Below are positions 34,613 through 44,435 of a stretch of 64,000 bases of DNA, one piece after another (position 1 is the stretch's first letter; every line of letters starts with the position of its first letter). Origin of the DNA: Gemmatimonadota bacterium. Its GTDB lineage: Bacteria; Latescibacterota; UBA2968; GCA-2709665. A program made the position numbers and the translations under genes. The stretch lies in contig JAPPFJ010000012.1 in assembly GCA_028877215.1 (NCBI GenBank), positions 62,001-126,000 of the forward strand, given 5' to 3'. The notes beneath the pieces are model-generated. The model had not been told where the DNA came from. It ran no database searches and saw only the letters and a list, made by a program, of their open reading frames with translations.

Positions 34613-35764
34613 TTGGCAAGGCATGTGGTAATCTTCTTTATTGTTCTGGTGTACCTGTCGCCGAGCCTTGAAGCGGCGTCACCGGAGATCCGCCCCGCCC
34701 TTGCGGCATTCATCGAGGGCCGATATGCCGATGCCGAAGACAGTCTGAAGACAATGCTCGCGCATCACGACACGGACCGCGCACAGATCTGGTACCTGCT
34801 GGGACGCATCAATACATGGGAAGGGGACATCGAGGCGGCGTTCGATTGGTTCGAGAAGGCCGTTAAAACGGATTCCGACACGGCCGACTATCAATACTGG
34901 CTGGGGATGCTATACGGCGCGAAGGCGCAGCGCGCCAGCATTTTCGGGAAGCCAGGTAAGGCCCGCCGCGCCCGCAAGGCGTTCGAAAAGGCGGTTCGAC
35001 TGGACCCCGATCACGTTCCCGCGCGCATCAAGCTGTTGGAATACCACCTACACGCGCCGGGCATTATGGGCGGGAGCAAGGAAAAAGCGCTGAAACAGGC
35101 TTCGGAGATCGCGTCCCGGAACACGATGGAGGGCCACATGGCGTGGGCCCTCATCCACGCAAAGGAAAAGGCGCAGGACAAACGGGAGAAAGCCTATCTC
35201 GATGCGGTCGCGCAAGCGAACAGCGACGTCCGGCCGGTGGTTTCACTGGCAACGCACTATCTCCGCGACGAACGACTTCTCGACGCGATCCGGGTCTACG
35301 AGGCGTTTCTACAGTCGTATCCCGACCGTAGCCCGATCCTGCGACGACTGAGCAACCTGTATCGGCTGGAGAACGAAAATGAAAAAGCGTTCCAGGCCGC
35401 TCGCCGCAGCCTTGAAGTGGCGACGGAAGCTCTCGCGGCGCTGGCGTCCGAATCACACCCGGGCGTCCAATCCTTCGAGAAAGCGCTGAGGGCCGAGGGA
35501 TTTCGCCTTCAGGCCCTCTATGCGGTTGGCAGGTTTTCCGCCTTGACCGGGATGGTACTGGACCTGGGACTGGAGTCGTTGACGGCCTATCTTCGCCAAC
35601 AGCCGGCGCGATGGAAGTTTGCTCGCATAAACGGACTCTACAGGCTCGGCCGTATCTACGCGCGCCAGGGAAGACAGGACCTCGCGCGCGGCGCGTACAG
35701 AAACGTCCTGAAATTGAATAAAGATCACAAAGGCGCGAGAAAAGCGCTGGAGAAACTGGAATAG
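34613..35764 (+). CDS. Secreted TPR-repeat protein
   Basis: About 383 residues from the TTG at 34613, chosen because AGGAGGGTGA lies directly upstream; the frame opens at 34469 only because the repeat there lacks stops. The N-terminus (ARHVVIFFIVLVYLSPSLEA) is a signal peptide. Several TPR units follow: ALAAFIEGRYADAEDSL, IWYLLGRINTWEGDIEAAFDWF, and KFARINGLYRLGRIYARQG near the end. TPR proteins are scaffolds for protein binding. It follows the ABC exporter and may serve envelope assembly; that is inference. Confidence 0.8.
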   Translation: MARHVVIFFIVLVYLSPSLEAASPEIRPALAAFIEGRYADAEDSLKTMLAHHDTDRAQIWYLLGRINTWEGDIEAAFDWFEKAVKTDSDTADYQYWLGMLYGAKAQRASIFGKPGKARRARKAFEKAVRLDPDHVPARIKLLEYHLHAPGIMGGSKEKALKQASEIASRNTMEGHMAWALIHAKEKAQDKREKAYLDAVAQANSDVRPVVSLATHYLRDERLLDAIRVYEAFLQSYPDRSPILRRLSNLYRLENENEKAFQAARRSLEVATEALAALASESHPGVQSFEKALRAEGFRLQALYAVGRFSALTGMVLDLGLESLTAYLRQQPARWKFARINGLYRLGRIYARQGRQDLARGAYRNVLKLNKDHKGARKALEKLE

Positions 35765-35821
35765 GCTCTGAAGCCAGCCGTGGTACAGCAAACGGCGGAT
35801 TACTCAATGGATCCCCGGCGT

Positions 35822-35850
35822 ATTTGTAGGGGCGACCCTTGTGGTCGCCC
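35822..35850 (+). repeat. Family C repeat, second hairpin only
   Basis: TTTGTAGGGGCGACC-CTTGT-GGTCGCCC; stem 35830-35837 with 35843-35850. Lies between the TPR gene and the dehydrogenase gene. Confidence 0.65.
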
Positions 35851-35913
35851 TTGCGTCGGATTTTTACCTGCCAGCGGGTGCCGCACAGGCAGGCTGAACA
35901 GGAGGACATTTCC

Positions 35914-36972
35914 ATGTCGAAACCCGAATACCGCGCCGCAATTATCGGTCTCTCCGGCATTGGCGCGAGGAGACCCGAGGAAGATGAGCGCATTCCGGTG
36001 TACGGCCCGATGCCCGGCTCGCACGCCGCTGCGTACGATCGGCATCCCCGGACCCGGGTGGTGGGTGCGTGCGACCTCAGGGCGGAGGCGCTGGCGGATT
36101 TCAAGGCACAGTGGGCAGACGTGTGGCCGGATGCGCGTCTCTATACCGATTACCGGGAGATGCTGGACAGGGAGAAGCCGGATCTGGTGAGCGTGGCGAC
36201 TTCGGACCACGTACACGCGGATATGACCGTTGCCGCGGCCGAATCCGGCGCGCGCGCCATCCTGTGCGAGAAGCCGATCGCCACCTCGCTGGAAGACGCG
36301 GACCGGATGATCGCCGCAGCCGAAGCCAACGGCGTACTGCTCTCGATCGAGCACACCAGGCGGTGGAATCCGAGCTATCTGGAGGCGCGAGAGATCATTC
36401 GAAGCGGAGAGATCGGACCGCTGCGAACGGTTGTGTGCGAGCAGTTCAGCCGCCGGGCGATGATGTTCCGGAACGGCACCCACCTGCTGGACATGATCTG
36501 TTTCTTTGCCGAGGCAAACCCTCAATGGCTGGCGGCCGAACTGGAGGAAGGGTTCGAGCATTTCACCGAGTACAAGGGGGACGGCGGAAAAGATCCGGCC
36601 GTTGATCCGTACGCATCGGCGTATATCCGGTTCGACAACGGCGTCCGGGCGTTTTACAATGCGTATAAGGTGAACTATCCCGGTTCGCAGTTCTCGCTGA
36701 CGTGCGAGGACGGACGCATCGAGATATCCGATCGGAATGCGTCCCTGATCCGGAGCAGGTCGCACTACGAGTCGTCCACGTCTCCCATTCTGGCAGAGAA
36801 ATACGCGATGGAAAATCAGACGGCGGCAGTGGGAGAACTCATCCGGGTACTCGAGGAAGGCGGCGACCTGGTCTCGCCCGCGCGGGAGGCGCGCAAGACG
36901 GTGGAGGTGATGATGGGGATTCTGAAGTCGCACCACGGAGGGAATTGCCGGGTCGACTTCCCGCTCTCGTAA
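35914..36972 (+). CDS. Gfo/Idh/MocA-family oxidoreductase
   Basis: About 352 residues. The frame opens at 35839, but AGGAGGA seven bases before the ATG at 35914 decides the start. N-terminal Rossmann fold with AAIIGLSGIGARR (a variant of the usual GxGxxG) and the family motif CEKPIATS near 117. The C-terminal alpha/beta domain holds TRRWNPSYLEAREII and GTHLLDMICFF. It uses NAD(P) to oxidise or reduce a sugar, inositol or similar polyol. It is followed by a second, convergent member of the family. Confidence 0.85.
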   Translation: MSKPEYRAAIIGLSGIGARRPEEDERIPVYGPMPGSHAAAYDRHPRTRVVGACDLRAEALADFKAQWADVWPDARLYTDYREMLDREKPDLVSVATSDHVHADMTVAAAESGARAILCEKPIATSLEDADRMIAAAEANGVLLSIEHTRRWNPSYLEAREIIRSGEIGPLRTVVCEQFSRRAMMFRNGTHLLDMICFFAEANPQWLAAELEEGFEHFTEYKGDGGKDPAVDPYASAYIRFDNGVRAFYNAYKVNYPGSQFSLTCEDGRIEISDRNASLIRSRSHYESSTSPILAEKYAMENQTAAVGELIRVLEEGGDLVSPAREARKTVEVMMGILKSHHGGNCRVDFPLS

Positions 36973-37058
36973 GGCGTGGTTGGGTCAGCGAGGTACGTTG
37001 ACGTCCTTCCCGCCTCGGATAAGCCTTTGTTATCGGGACCGGCGTCTCCCCGGTATGT

Positions 37059-38135
37059 CTAAATGGCAACGGTCTTTGCGCCGGCGTGCAGCGACCGGAC
37101 CCCTGCCTCGGCCACGCGCATGGCATTGAGGCCGTCCTCCTGAGTCACGCTGAAGGGTTCGTCTCTCAGGCAGCGGTCGACGAAATACGCGAGTTCCCGT
37201 TTGTACGACGGTCCGAACCGCTCGATGAATACCGGGACTTCCCCGCCGTAATCTCTCATCCGGAAGTCGTTCTTTTCGATGACGCCCTCCCGGGAGTACG
37301 CTTCCACGATCACCCGTAACGGATCCTCCTGGAAGGGACCCACGTGGATGAGACCGTCCCGGCCGTAGACCCACGTTTCGTTGCGGTATCCCGCCACGTG
37401 GTTTCTGCTCACCTGAACCTGCGCGATAACGTCGTCGGGAAACGTCATGTGCAGGTGCGCGTCGTCGAAATCCTCCTTGACGGTCGTAATCCTGAAGTTG
37501 TGCAGGTTCGCGCCTATGGCGCCAACCCGTTCCGGAAGCGCGCCCAGAAGCCAGATCGCTTCGTCGATGTTGTGCACGGCCATGTCCGGCACGATGCCCG
37601 GGCTGTTGTAGCCCACCGGCGGCGGGTGCGGATCTTCGAGGACGGAAACGACCTTGAACGGATCGCCGATGGCGTTCCGGTCCAGCAGGGATTTCGCATG
37701 GAGCAACGGCTCGTCGAAGCGCCTCATAAAGGCCTGCATCAGGGCCTGCTTTTTCGTATTATCTCTCGACAGGTATCTCACGAAGTCGGCAGCGGCCTCG
37801 ACCGAACCGGTAAGGGGTTTCTCCAGCATGACGCGGCAGCCCGAGTCGATCAGCGTCCGGGCGTCGGCTTCGTGGTCTTCGGTCCTCGAGGCCACCACGG
37901 CCGCGTCGATCAGGCCGGCATCCGCCAGGTCCCGGGTACTCTTGAAGGCGCGGATTTCGGACGCCTGCTTCTTCCGGAGATCGCGGGCGACGTCTACGGC
38001 GGTGTTCCCATAGCGGTCTGCCACGGCAACGAGCTCGCAGGTTCCATCCGCTTTGCCCAGTTCCTGGACGTGCATGGCGTGGAAGACACCGATTCGGCCC
38101 ACGCCCACAACCGCGAGTCTCAAGGGTTTGGTCAT
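37059..38135 (-). CDS. Gfo/Idh/MocA-family oxidoreductase (inositol dehydrogenase-like)
   Basis: 358 residues. Classical Rossmann motif VVGVGRIGVFHA, family motif LEKPLTGS near 104, and MAVHNIDEAIWLLG near 190 with the catalytic-region Asp/His pair. AFMRRFD (near 140) is typical of myo-inositol 2-dehydrogenase-like enzymes. AGGAG is 12 bases before the ATG, a long spacing. It is convergent with the previous dehydrogenase. Confidence 0.87.
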   Translation of the reverse strand: MTKPLRLAVVGVGRIGVFHAMHVQELGKADGTCELVAVADRYGNTAVDVARDLRKKQASEIRAFKSTRDLADAGLIDAAVVASRTEDHEADARTLIDSGCRVMLEKPLTGSVEAAADFVRYLSRDNTKKQALMQAFMRRFDEPLLHAKSLLDRNAIGDPFKVVSVLEDPHPPPVGYNSPGIVPDMAVHNIDEAIWLLGALPERVGAIGANLHNFRITTVKEDFDDAHLHMTFPDDVIAQVQVSRNHVAGYRNETWVYGRDGLIHVGPFQEDPLRVIVEAYSREGVIEKNDFRMRDYGGEVPVFIERFGPSYKRELAYFVDRCLRDEPFSVTQEDGLNAMRVAEAGVRSLHAGAKTVAI

Positions 38136-38180
38136 CGTTTTATCGGTCTCCTGGATGATATCTTGAAGGGTGGGGATGAG

Positions 38181-38364
38181 AAGGCGGTTAGACGGTAGAC
38201 GTAAGACGGTAGAAGAAATCCTTGCCAGATAGGATATTCCTCGTTGCCTTTGGCACGAGAAGAATCGTCACAAGGCAGGTAATCTCTCCCGTCTTGCGTC
38301 TCACCAGGTGGTACGGCGGGGTGTGGTCCTCTCCCCTCTTCCGTCTCCCCTCTCCCCGATTTTA
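38181..38364. repeat. Intergenic hairpin repeat family R, copy 3
   Basis: Left arm GGTTAGACGGTAGACGTAAG, core TTGCCTTTGGCACGAGAAGA and ACAAGGCAGG, right arms CTCTCCCGTCTTGCGTCTC and CCTCTTCCGTCTCCCCTCTC, with the optional insert CACCAGGTGGTACGGCGGGG. It lies in the 400-base gap between the divergent dehydrogenase and heparinase-like genes, the rest of which shows no gene. Confidence 0.75.
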
Positions 38365-38535
38365 AGGGGCCGGCTGGAAAGGTCCCGGGCTGCTTCTGAA
38401 TGACCCTGCCGTCGTAGAAAATAACGGGAAGTTCCTGGATTTCGAAGCGGTTTCTTCTACCTTGAAGGGAATATTCGGAGGCATCGGGTCTTTGGGGGTC
38501 GATGGTTTCCTGGACGCATGGATGGAGGAGACGAG

Positions 38536-41500
38536 ATGGTCAGAATGCCTGTGAAGGGGGAGATCGTCGAAGATGAATCGGCGCTTCGGGCGCTTTACGA
38601 GGACCTGCATCTGCGCGATCCGCTGCCGGATCACGAACCGGACCGTTATGAGCGGGCCGCGCGGTTCCACGAAACGGTGATCGGCGACGGCAAACGGCAG
38701 GGTCTGGTGGGCATCTACAATCGCGAGGACCTGGAGCGCGCCAGGCGAAACGTAGAACGGCTGGATTGGGCGCGGGAGATGGTGGACCGGATCGTACGGG
38801 ATGCCGACTTCTGGGCGAGGTTCTCCGATGAAACGCTCTATGCGATGGTGCCAACGCAGAATCCCATGGCGTTGACGGTGGCCCAGTACGACGGGTGTCC
38901 GATTCACGGCGGCAACCGGTCCACGTTCGAGGGTGATCTCCTGCATCCGTACCAGTGGCGGTGCAATCTGGGGGACGAGTGGTGGTACCAGGGAATCGAG
39001 GTCGTGAATCCGGGCACGGGAAAGCCGGTACGTGTGATGGACGGTGGACAGGGATGGGTGGCCCCACCGGGGTTCATGAACGCCGGCGTTACGTACTACT
39101 TAGTGGGGGCCTACCGATGTTTTCTGCTATATCGTCTGTTTTCCAGTCCTTACGCCCCCCAGACGGGCGAGGGGCACCAGGGCCGGCCCGCCTCGCGGGC
39201 GCTTGCGCTTGCGTACGCCTTCACAGGTGAACGCAAATACGCACATAAAGCGGGGATCCTGTTGAACCGCCTCGCCGACGTGTACGGGAGGCTGCAGGGC
39301 ATCAAGGAGGGATACGAGACCTACGATCGGAGCAAGGATCCCATCCGGGGCTACGTCGGGGAGGCGTCGGGACGGGAACAGTCCTTCCTGCACAACGTGG
39401 CGCTGACCAGCGATCTGGTTTTCGACGCGATTCAGGAGGATGAGGAACTCGTCGGGTTCTTCCGTTCAAGAGACGGCGCCGCCGGTCCCGTGACAACCGG
39501 GGATATCATATTTAACATCAATCGGAACCTGTTCACGTATGCCTACGAGTTTCTGGACCGGACGCTGCCCATCGCCGGCGGTGATTTCCTGACGTCGTCG
39601 CTCTACTGTCTGCTCGAGGTCGGGGCCTGTATGCAGAATGGGGCGATGATCCGGCAGGCCCTGGAAGCGCCCACCGGTCTCTACAACGTGATGTCCAACA
39701 GTTTCTTCCGGGACGGCAGGTTCTGGTACGACTCCATCGGCTACGGTGCGGGCAACATACGGGGGGCGCTGAATGCGGCCGAGTGGACCCTCGGATTTCG
39801 GGATGGGGACCACTTCAAGTCGCCGGTTGATCTGTATCGCGACCCGAGGTTCCGCCTGCGGGAGATGATGGAATTCGCCAGCGCGGTGGACTGCGACGGC
39901 CGTGTGCCCATGATCGGGGACACGGGGGGTGGGCGAAACCGCGTGTTGCGCACGCCGTATTCGCTGGAGGACGAAATCGGTTACCTGCGCCTGCCGGAGG
40001 CGCGGGACCTTTACGCGCGCCGGATTCTTGCGGGGACTCGCGGTGATCCGGATGCCGCGCGAAAAGACGGCGACCTCTATCTGCTGTTCCACTGCGAACC
40101 ATGGAACGAGACGGTGAAGGCAGAAGGGCAATCTTCCGGGAGCGTCGTGTTGCACGACTCGGGGTTCTGCATCCTGCGAGCGGGAAACAAGCAGGCCAGC
40201 CGCCGGCACGTGGTGCTGAATTACGGGAAGGGGAACCGGGGTCACGGGCATATGGACAAGCTGGCGGTGAATATTATCGCGTACGGTTACGATCTGTCCG
40301 CGGATCTGGGATATCCGCCAAGCTGGGTGGCGCCCAAAAAGGACGGATGGGAGACGCATACGGCCAGCCATTGCACCGCGTTAATCGACGGCGTGAATCA
40401 GGAGTTCGCGACCGGCAGTCTGAATCTGCTCGTGGACGGGCCGTGGGTGCGCATGGCCGACGCGTCGGCCGAGCGGGCCTATCCGGATCTTGCGAAACGG
40501 TACCGGCGCGCGGTGGCGCTGGTTCCGGTGGACGACGAACGGTCCTATGCGGTCGATCTGTTCCGTGTTTCCGGGGGTGGGGAACACGACTACAGCTTCC
40601 ACGGCTGGGCCGGAGAGAATGCGGAACGGTTCGATATCGCACTGTCCGGGGGCGCGTCCTTTCAGAAGCAGGATGAAGGCACCCTCGCAGGTCCCGAAGT
40701 CCCGTTCGGAGAAGCGCCCGGATACGGGTATGTGAAGGACGTGGCGAGGGCCCGTACGGCCGGCGGGCTGACGGCGACCTGGCGGACGGAGAAAAACGGC
40801 GCCGGAATCCGTCTGCATATGACCGGCGAGGCCGGTTCGAAGGCGATCACCGGGCTCGCGGAGGGGACGGGACTTCAGGGCCACAGCCCGTGGGACCGGT
40901 ACGTGGTCGTGCGGCGTTCGGGACTGCATGGGAAGGAAAACCGGTTCATGGGCGTTCTCGAGCCGTTTTCCGGGATGCCTTATATCGACCGGGTCGCGCC
41001 GCTCTCGGTGGGCGGACGTACCGCGGGCATGAGGGTCGATATCGGCGAACGGATCCACTATATACTTCACGGCATCGACGGGGTTCTGGACGGCGAGGTG
41101 GACGGCCTGCCGATTCGATTCGACGGGGACTGGGCGTTCGTTGAGCGTGAGGGCGATTCCTTCTTGCGGGCGCAGGTGGTGAACGGCAGGGAATTCCGAT
41201 TTGGAGAGATCGGGATGGAGGGCCCGGGAGCGTGGGCGGGAGAGGTGCATGCGGTGGATATCGACGACCGCCGGATCCTCGTCTCGTCGCGCGTCCCGCT
41301 TCCGCTGGATGGTTCGCTGACGGGCCGGACGGCGGTCATCGGGCATCCCGACACCATCTGTAACTCGTCGTACGGGGTCGCGGGCGTGGAGGATGCCGGG
41401 GAGGGCCGTTATCTGATCGCGCTGGACGAGATGGACCTGCTGTTGAGCGAGGGACGGATCGGGAGGGTGGAAGGCGCAACGCTGCTGACGGACACGCCCA

Positions 41501-41712
41501 TGCTTAAGCTGGAGGTGGTGCGCGATCTGTACGATGGAAAGGCGATTTCGCACACGCGCGGGCAGACCGGACCTCGATTGACGGCCGCGGAGAAAGGCAG
41601 GTTGACGCTCGCTGACGCCGGCCGGGCGGAGGCGTTTTCCGGAAAACCGTTCTACATCTACGACGTCGCTCCTGGCGACACCTGGCGGATACCGGATGTG
41701 TGGCACATGTAA
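38536..41712 (+). CDS. Heparinase II/III-like polysaccharide lyase-type protein
   Basis: About 1058 residues; GGAGGAG at 38524-38530 selects the ATG at 38536 over the one at 38518. The first ~500 residues form an alpha/alpha-toroid (for example LALAYAFTGERKYAHKA and SFLHNVALTSDLVFDA). The beta-sandwich part contains RGHGHMDKLAVNIIAYG near 575, followed by DLGYPPSW, the recognisable Hepar_II_III core with its His. Family members cleave uronic-acid polysaccharides by elimination. No signal peptide is visible, so it may act on imported oligosaccharides. Its products could feed the dehydratase/aldolase/dehydrogenase genes in this cluster. Confidence 0.82.
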   Translation: MVRMPVKGEIVEDESALRALYEDLHLRDPLPDHEPDRYERAARFHETVIGDGKRQGLVGIYNREDLERARRNVERLDWAREMVDRIVRDADFWARFSDETLYAMVPTQNPMALTVAQYDGCPIHGGNRSTFEGDLLHPYQWRCNLGDEWWYQGIEVVNPGTGKPVRVMDGGQGWVAPPGFMNAGVTYYLVGAYRCFLLYRLFSSPYAPQTGEGHQGRPASRALALAYAFTGERKYAHKAGILLNRLADVYGRLQGIKEGYETYDRSKDPIRGYVGEASGREQSFLHNVALTSDLVFDAIQEDEELVGFFRSRDGAAGPVTTGDIIFNINRNLFTYAYEFLDRTLPIAGGDFLTSSLYCLLEVGACMQNGAMIRQALEAPTGLYNVMSNSFFRDGRFWYDSIGYGAGNIRGALNAAEWTLGFRDGDHFKSPVDLYRDPRFRLREMMEFASAVDCDGRVPMIGDTGGGRNRVLRTPYSLEDEIGYLRLPEARDLYARRILAGTRGDPDAARKDGDLYLLFHCEPWNETVKAEGQSSGSVVLHDSGFCILRAGNKQASRRHVVLNYGKGNRGHGHMDKLAVNIIAYGYDLSADLGYPPSWVAPKKDGWETHTASHCTALIDGVNQEFATGSLNLLVDGPWVRMADASAERAYPDLAKRYRRAVALVPVDDERSYAVDLFRVSGGGEHDYSFHGWAGENAERFDIALSGGASFQKQDEGTLAGPEVPFGEAPGYGYVKDVARARTAGGLTATWRTEKNGAGIRLHMTGEAGSKAITGLAEGTGLQGHSPWDRYVVVRRSGLHGKENRFMGVLEPFSGMPYIDRVAPLSVGGRTAGMRVDIGERIHYILHGIDGVLDGEVDGLPIRFDGDWAFVEREGDSFLRAQVVNGREFRFGEIGMEGPGAWAGEVHAVDIDDRRILVSSRVPLPLDGSLTGRTAVIGHPDTICNSSYGVAGVEDAGEGRYLIALDEMDLLLSEGRIGRVEGATLLTDTPMLKLEVVRDLYDGKAISHTRGQTGPRLTAAEKGRLTLADAGRAEAFSGKPFYIYDVAPGDTWRIPDVWHM

Positions 41713-41738
41713 AGTCTCCGCGTGGGGCCGGACCTACC

Positions 41739-41810
41739 CACCGGGAGCGAGGGCATCCTGCCCTCGGAACGCCGTCGTTGTAAATGTAGGGACAACCCTC
41801 GTGGTTGCCC
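41739..41810 (+). repeat. Family C double-hairpin repeat
   Basis: First hairpin GAGGGC-ATCCT-GCCCTC, spacer, then TGTAGGGACAACC-CTCGT-GGTTGCCC. Compared with other copies the second stem has changed G-C to A-T on both sides, keeping pairing. Confidence 0.7.
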
Positions 41811-41832
41811 GGCTTGTCGCCGTTTCTGGTTT

Positions 41833-41901
41833 TCCCTTTGTGTCCTTTGTGTCTTCGTGTGAGCCGATTTTCGGTTTTGCCACCGGCTGTGAGCCGATTT
41901 T
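41833..41901. repeat. TTTGTGTCC short-period repeat and a 14-base direct repeat
   Basis: CCTTTGTGTCCTTTGTGTC is followed by TGTGAGCCGATTTT at 41858-41871, repeated exactly at 41888-41901. It lies just before the RBS of the sialidase-like gene. Confidence 0.6.
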
Positions 41902-41915
41902 GAAAGGGTATTCTC

Positions 41916-42974
41916 ATGGATTCGATTGATTTTCGCCGGTTTCCTTCAGCTTCCGAGGTGTATCTCTGCAGGGACCGGGGCTATTTTCCCGTACTCGCCA
42001 GCGTGCGCGGCGAGGAAGTCCTGGCCGTCATCCGCGCCGGTGCGGGTCACGTGGGCGTTACCGGCCGTCTGGAGGCGATCCGTTCGTCGGACGGCGGGCG
42101 TAAGTGGGAAGTGCCGGTCGTGATCGTCGACTCGCAGGCGGACGACCGGAATCCCGCGGTGGGCGTCGCGCCCGACGGGACCGTTGTGCTGGCGTACCAC
42201 ACACAGGGGTCCTACGGCGAAGACGGTACCTGGTCTCCGGAGTTGCGTCGGGTGCAGATGCGCGTCATCCGTTCACGCGATGGCGGGCGAAGCTGGGAAG
42301 ACGATCGGCCCCTCGGATTCCCGGCGATGAAAAAGCACTCCGCGTTCGGCCACATCGTGACCCTTCCCGGCGGGACAATGCTGCTGCCGCTCTACGGTTC
42401 CGATAACGATTCCGCGGACGAAGCGGACGACTGCGCGCATCTCCTTCGTTCCGACGACAACGGCCGGACCTGGGACCGGCCGTCGCTGATTGCCGAACGG
42501 TACAACGAAACGGCCCTGCTCCTGACGTCCGACGGGGTTCTTCTGGCCGCGATGCGTTCGGCGGACCGGGGCGGCCTTGTCTCGGTGTCCCGATCCACGG
42601 ATGGAGGCAGCACGTGGGACGCGCCGTCGGAGGTGACCAGGGAGCGGGAACACCCGGCGGACCTCACGCTGCTTTCCAACGACTGGGTTCTGATGGTCTA
42701 TGGCGTCCGCCGCGAACCGTTCGGCGTCCAGGCCAGGGTGAGCAAAGACTCGGGCCGGACCTGGAGTGGTCCGCTGATTGTGTGCGACGACCTGGGGAAC
42801 CGCGATCTGGGCTATCCCTCCACCGTCCGGTTGGGGGAGCGGCTCGTAACGGCCTATTACAGCACGCCCCGGGTGTGGAACGCAACCGATTACCTGGGCG
42901 AGGGCGCCTTTGCGCGCGCGCTTCTCTATAGCGAGGTCGACCTGATCGAGGCGTTAACCCGAAATACCATTTAG
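41916..42974 (+). CDS. Asp-box (BNR) sialidase-like protein
   Basis: 352 residues. Five Asp-boxes: SSDGGRKW near 50, SRDGGRSW near 120, SDDNGRTW near 182, STDGGSTW near 228 and SKDSGRTW near 275. This defines a six-bladed propeller like the gene at 689. No signal peptide. AAAGGG precedes the ATG. It may act on the same glycan breakdown pathway as the heparinase-like protein; the real substrate is unknown. It lies 13 bases before the SHMT-like gene. Confidence 0.82.
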   Translation: MDSIDFRRFPSASEVYLCRDRGYFPVLASVRGEEVLAVIRAGAGHVGVTGRLEAIRSSDGGRKWEVPVVIVDSQADDRNPAVGVAPDGTVVLAYHTQGSYGEDGTWSPELRRVQMRVIRSRDGGRSWEDDRPLGFPAMKKHSAFGHIVTLPGGTMLLPLYGSDNDSADEADDCAHLLRSDDNGRTWDRPSLIAERYNETALLLTSDGVLLAAMRSADRGGLVSVSRSTDGGSTWDAPSEVTREREHPADLTLLSNDWVLMVYGVRREPFGVQARVSKDSGRTWSGPLIVCDDLGNRDLGYPSTVRLGERLVTAYYSTPRVWNATDYLGEGAFARALLYSEVDLIEALTRNTI

Positions 42975-42987
42975 ACGGGATTACCCC

Positions 42988-44253
42988 ATGGACCATAAAC
43001 TTAAAGTCGGGGAAATTGATACCCTGGTCGAAAAACACAAATCCTTCCGGGAAAGCTGTCTGAATCTGATCGCCTCGGAGACCAGGCCCAGTCCGCTGGT
43101 GGAGCGGCTGATCGTGAATGACCTCGACCACAGGTACGGGTCGTATACCGGTATCGATCCGCGAAACCGGGGGTATCCGGGAAATGCATTCCTCACGCAA
43201 ATGGAGGAGGTCGCGCAGGACCTGGCGAAGCAGCTTTTCGGTGCGGCGTACGTGGACCTGCGTCCGCTTTCGGGGAATATCGCGGGCCTCATCGCGATGT
43301 TCGCGCTTGGACGTCCCGGAGATACCGTACTGGAGGTGCATAACGGGCACATGTACGCCGCCAAGCTGGCGAATTCGGGATTGAACGTGGAACTGAAATC
43401 GATTCGGGTCCCGTGGGACGCCATGAACGCCAATATCGACCTGGATCGAACGGTTTCGCTGATCCGGGAGCATCGCCCCGGACTCGTCAGCATCGGATCG
43501 GCGCATTTTGTCTTTCCCCAGCCCGTGCGGGAACTGCGGGCCGCGATGGATCGGTACAGTCCCGGTTCGATCCTCGTTTACGACGCGGCCCACGTGATGG
43601 GGCTGATTGCCGGCGGTCGGTTTCAGTCTCCGCTCACGGAAGGCGCGGACGTCATCATCACAAGCACGCACAAGACCCTGGCCGGTCCGCAGGGGGGTAT
43701 GATTTTGACCAACGACAGGGATGTCGCGGAACGGATCGCGAAGGCGATATCGCCGCTGATGATTGCCAACCACCACCTCAGCCGTCTGCCGTCGCTCGCG
43801 GGTACGTTCCTGGAGTGGATGGCGTGCGGACGGGCGCACGCCGATGCGATCATCGGCAACGCCAAAGCGCTGGGCCGGGCGCTGCACGAACAGGGTGTGC
43901 CGGTAGTGGGCGCGGACCGGGGCTTTACGGAATCTCACACGGTGCTGCCGGTTGTGGATGCGTTCGGCGAAAGCGGCGCGCTGGTCAGAGAGTTGGAGGC
44001 CTGCCATATTCTGGTCAACGCCGCCGGCGCGCCGAAAGAGATGGGGAGACACGGCCTCCGCATCGGCGTGCAGGAAGTGACCCGATACGGCATGACGGAG
44101 GCGGATGCTCCCGATATTGCGGGCTGTATTCTGGACGTAGTGAGCAAGCGAGATCCGGACGGCGCAAGGGAACGTGCGGTCGCGATGGCCCGGCGGTTCG
44201 ATACGGTACGATTTACCCTGGCGGAATCAGATCGGGCGAGACCTACCCCCTAA
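42988..44253 (+). CDS. Serine hydroxymethyltransferase-like PLP enzyme
   Basis: 421 residues. SHMT features: LNLIASETRPSPLV near the N-terminus, YDAAHVMGLIAGG near 192, and the PLP lysine in STHKTLAGPQGG near 229. GNIAGLIAMFALGRPGD is also SHMT-like. The tetrahydrofolate region and C-terminus are divergent, and housekeeping GlyA would not be expected in a catabolic cluster. It may therefore be a retro-aldol enzyme acting on a beta-hydroxy amino acid. There is no strong RBS. The stop codon TAA is the first base triplet of a family R repeat. Confidence 0.82.
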   Translation: MDHKLKVGEIDTLVEKHKSFRESCLNLIASETRPSPLVERLIVNDLDHRYGSYTGIDPRNRGYPGNAFLTQMEEVAQDLAKQLFGAAYVDLRPLSGNIAGLIAMFALGRPGDTVLEVHNGHMYAAKLANSGLNVELKSIRVPWDAMNANIDLDRTVSLIREHRPGLVSIGSAHFVFPQPVRELRAAMDRYSPGSILVYDAAHVMGLIAGGRFQSPLTEGADVIITSTHKTLAGPQGGMILTNDRDVAERIAKAISPLMIANHHLSRLPSLAGTFLEWMACGRAHADAIIGNAKALGRALHEQGVPVVGADRGFTESHTVLPVVDAFGESGALVRELEACHILVNAAGAPKEMGRHGLRIGVQEVTRYGMTEADAPDIAGCILDVVSKRDPDGARERAVAMARRFDTVRFTLAESDRARPTP

Positions 44254-44412
44254 AGGCGGTGAGACGGTAGAAGAAATGCGGGTAGACGGTAGACGTAAGA
44301 CGGTAGATGAGATCATTGCCGGGTATGTTTTTCCTCCTTGCCTTCGGCAGAAAAAAAACCTCACAAGGCAGGAAATCTCTCCCCTCTCCCGTCTTACGTC
44401 TCCCCGCTTCTG
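44251..44412. repeat. Intergenic hairpin repeat family R, copy 4
   Basis: Begins at the stop codon: TAAAGGCGGTGAGACGG. Core TTGCCTTCGGCAG and ACAAGGCAGG, right arm CTCTCCCGTCTTACGTCTCC and CCCGCTTCTGAG. Confidence 0.78.
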
Positions 44413-44435
44413 AGGGGCCGGGGAGAGAGGTCGAC

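Noticed and set aside
40381..41706. 441-codon minus-strand frame
   Set aside because: Shadow of the heparinase-like gene; composition is that of an antisense GC-rich frame.
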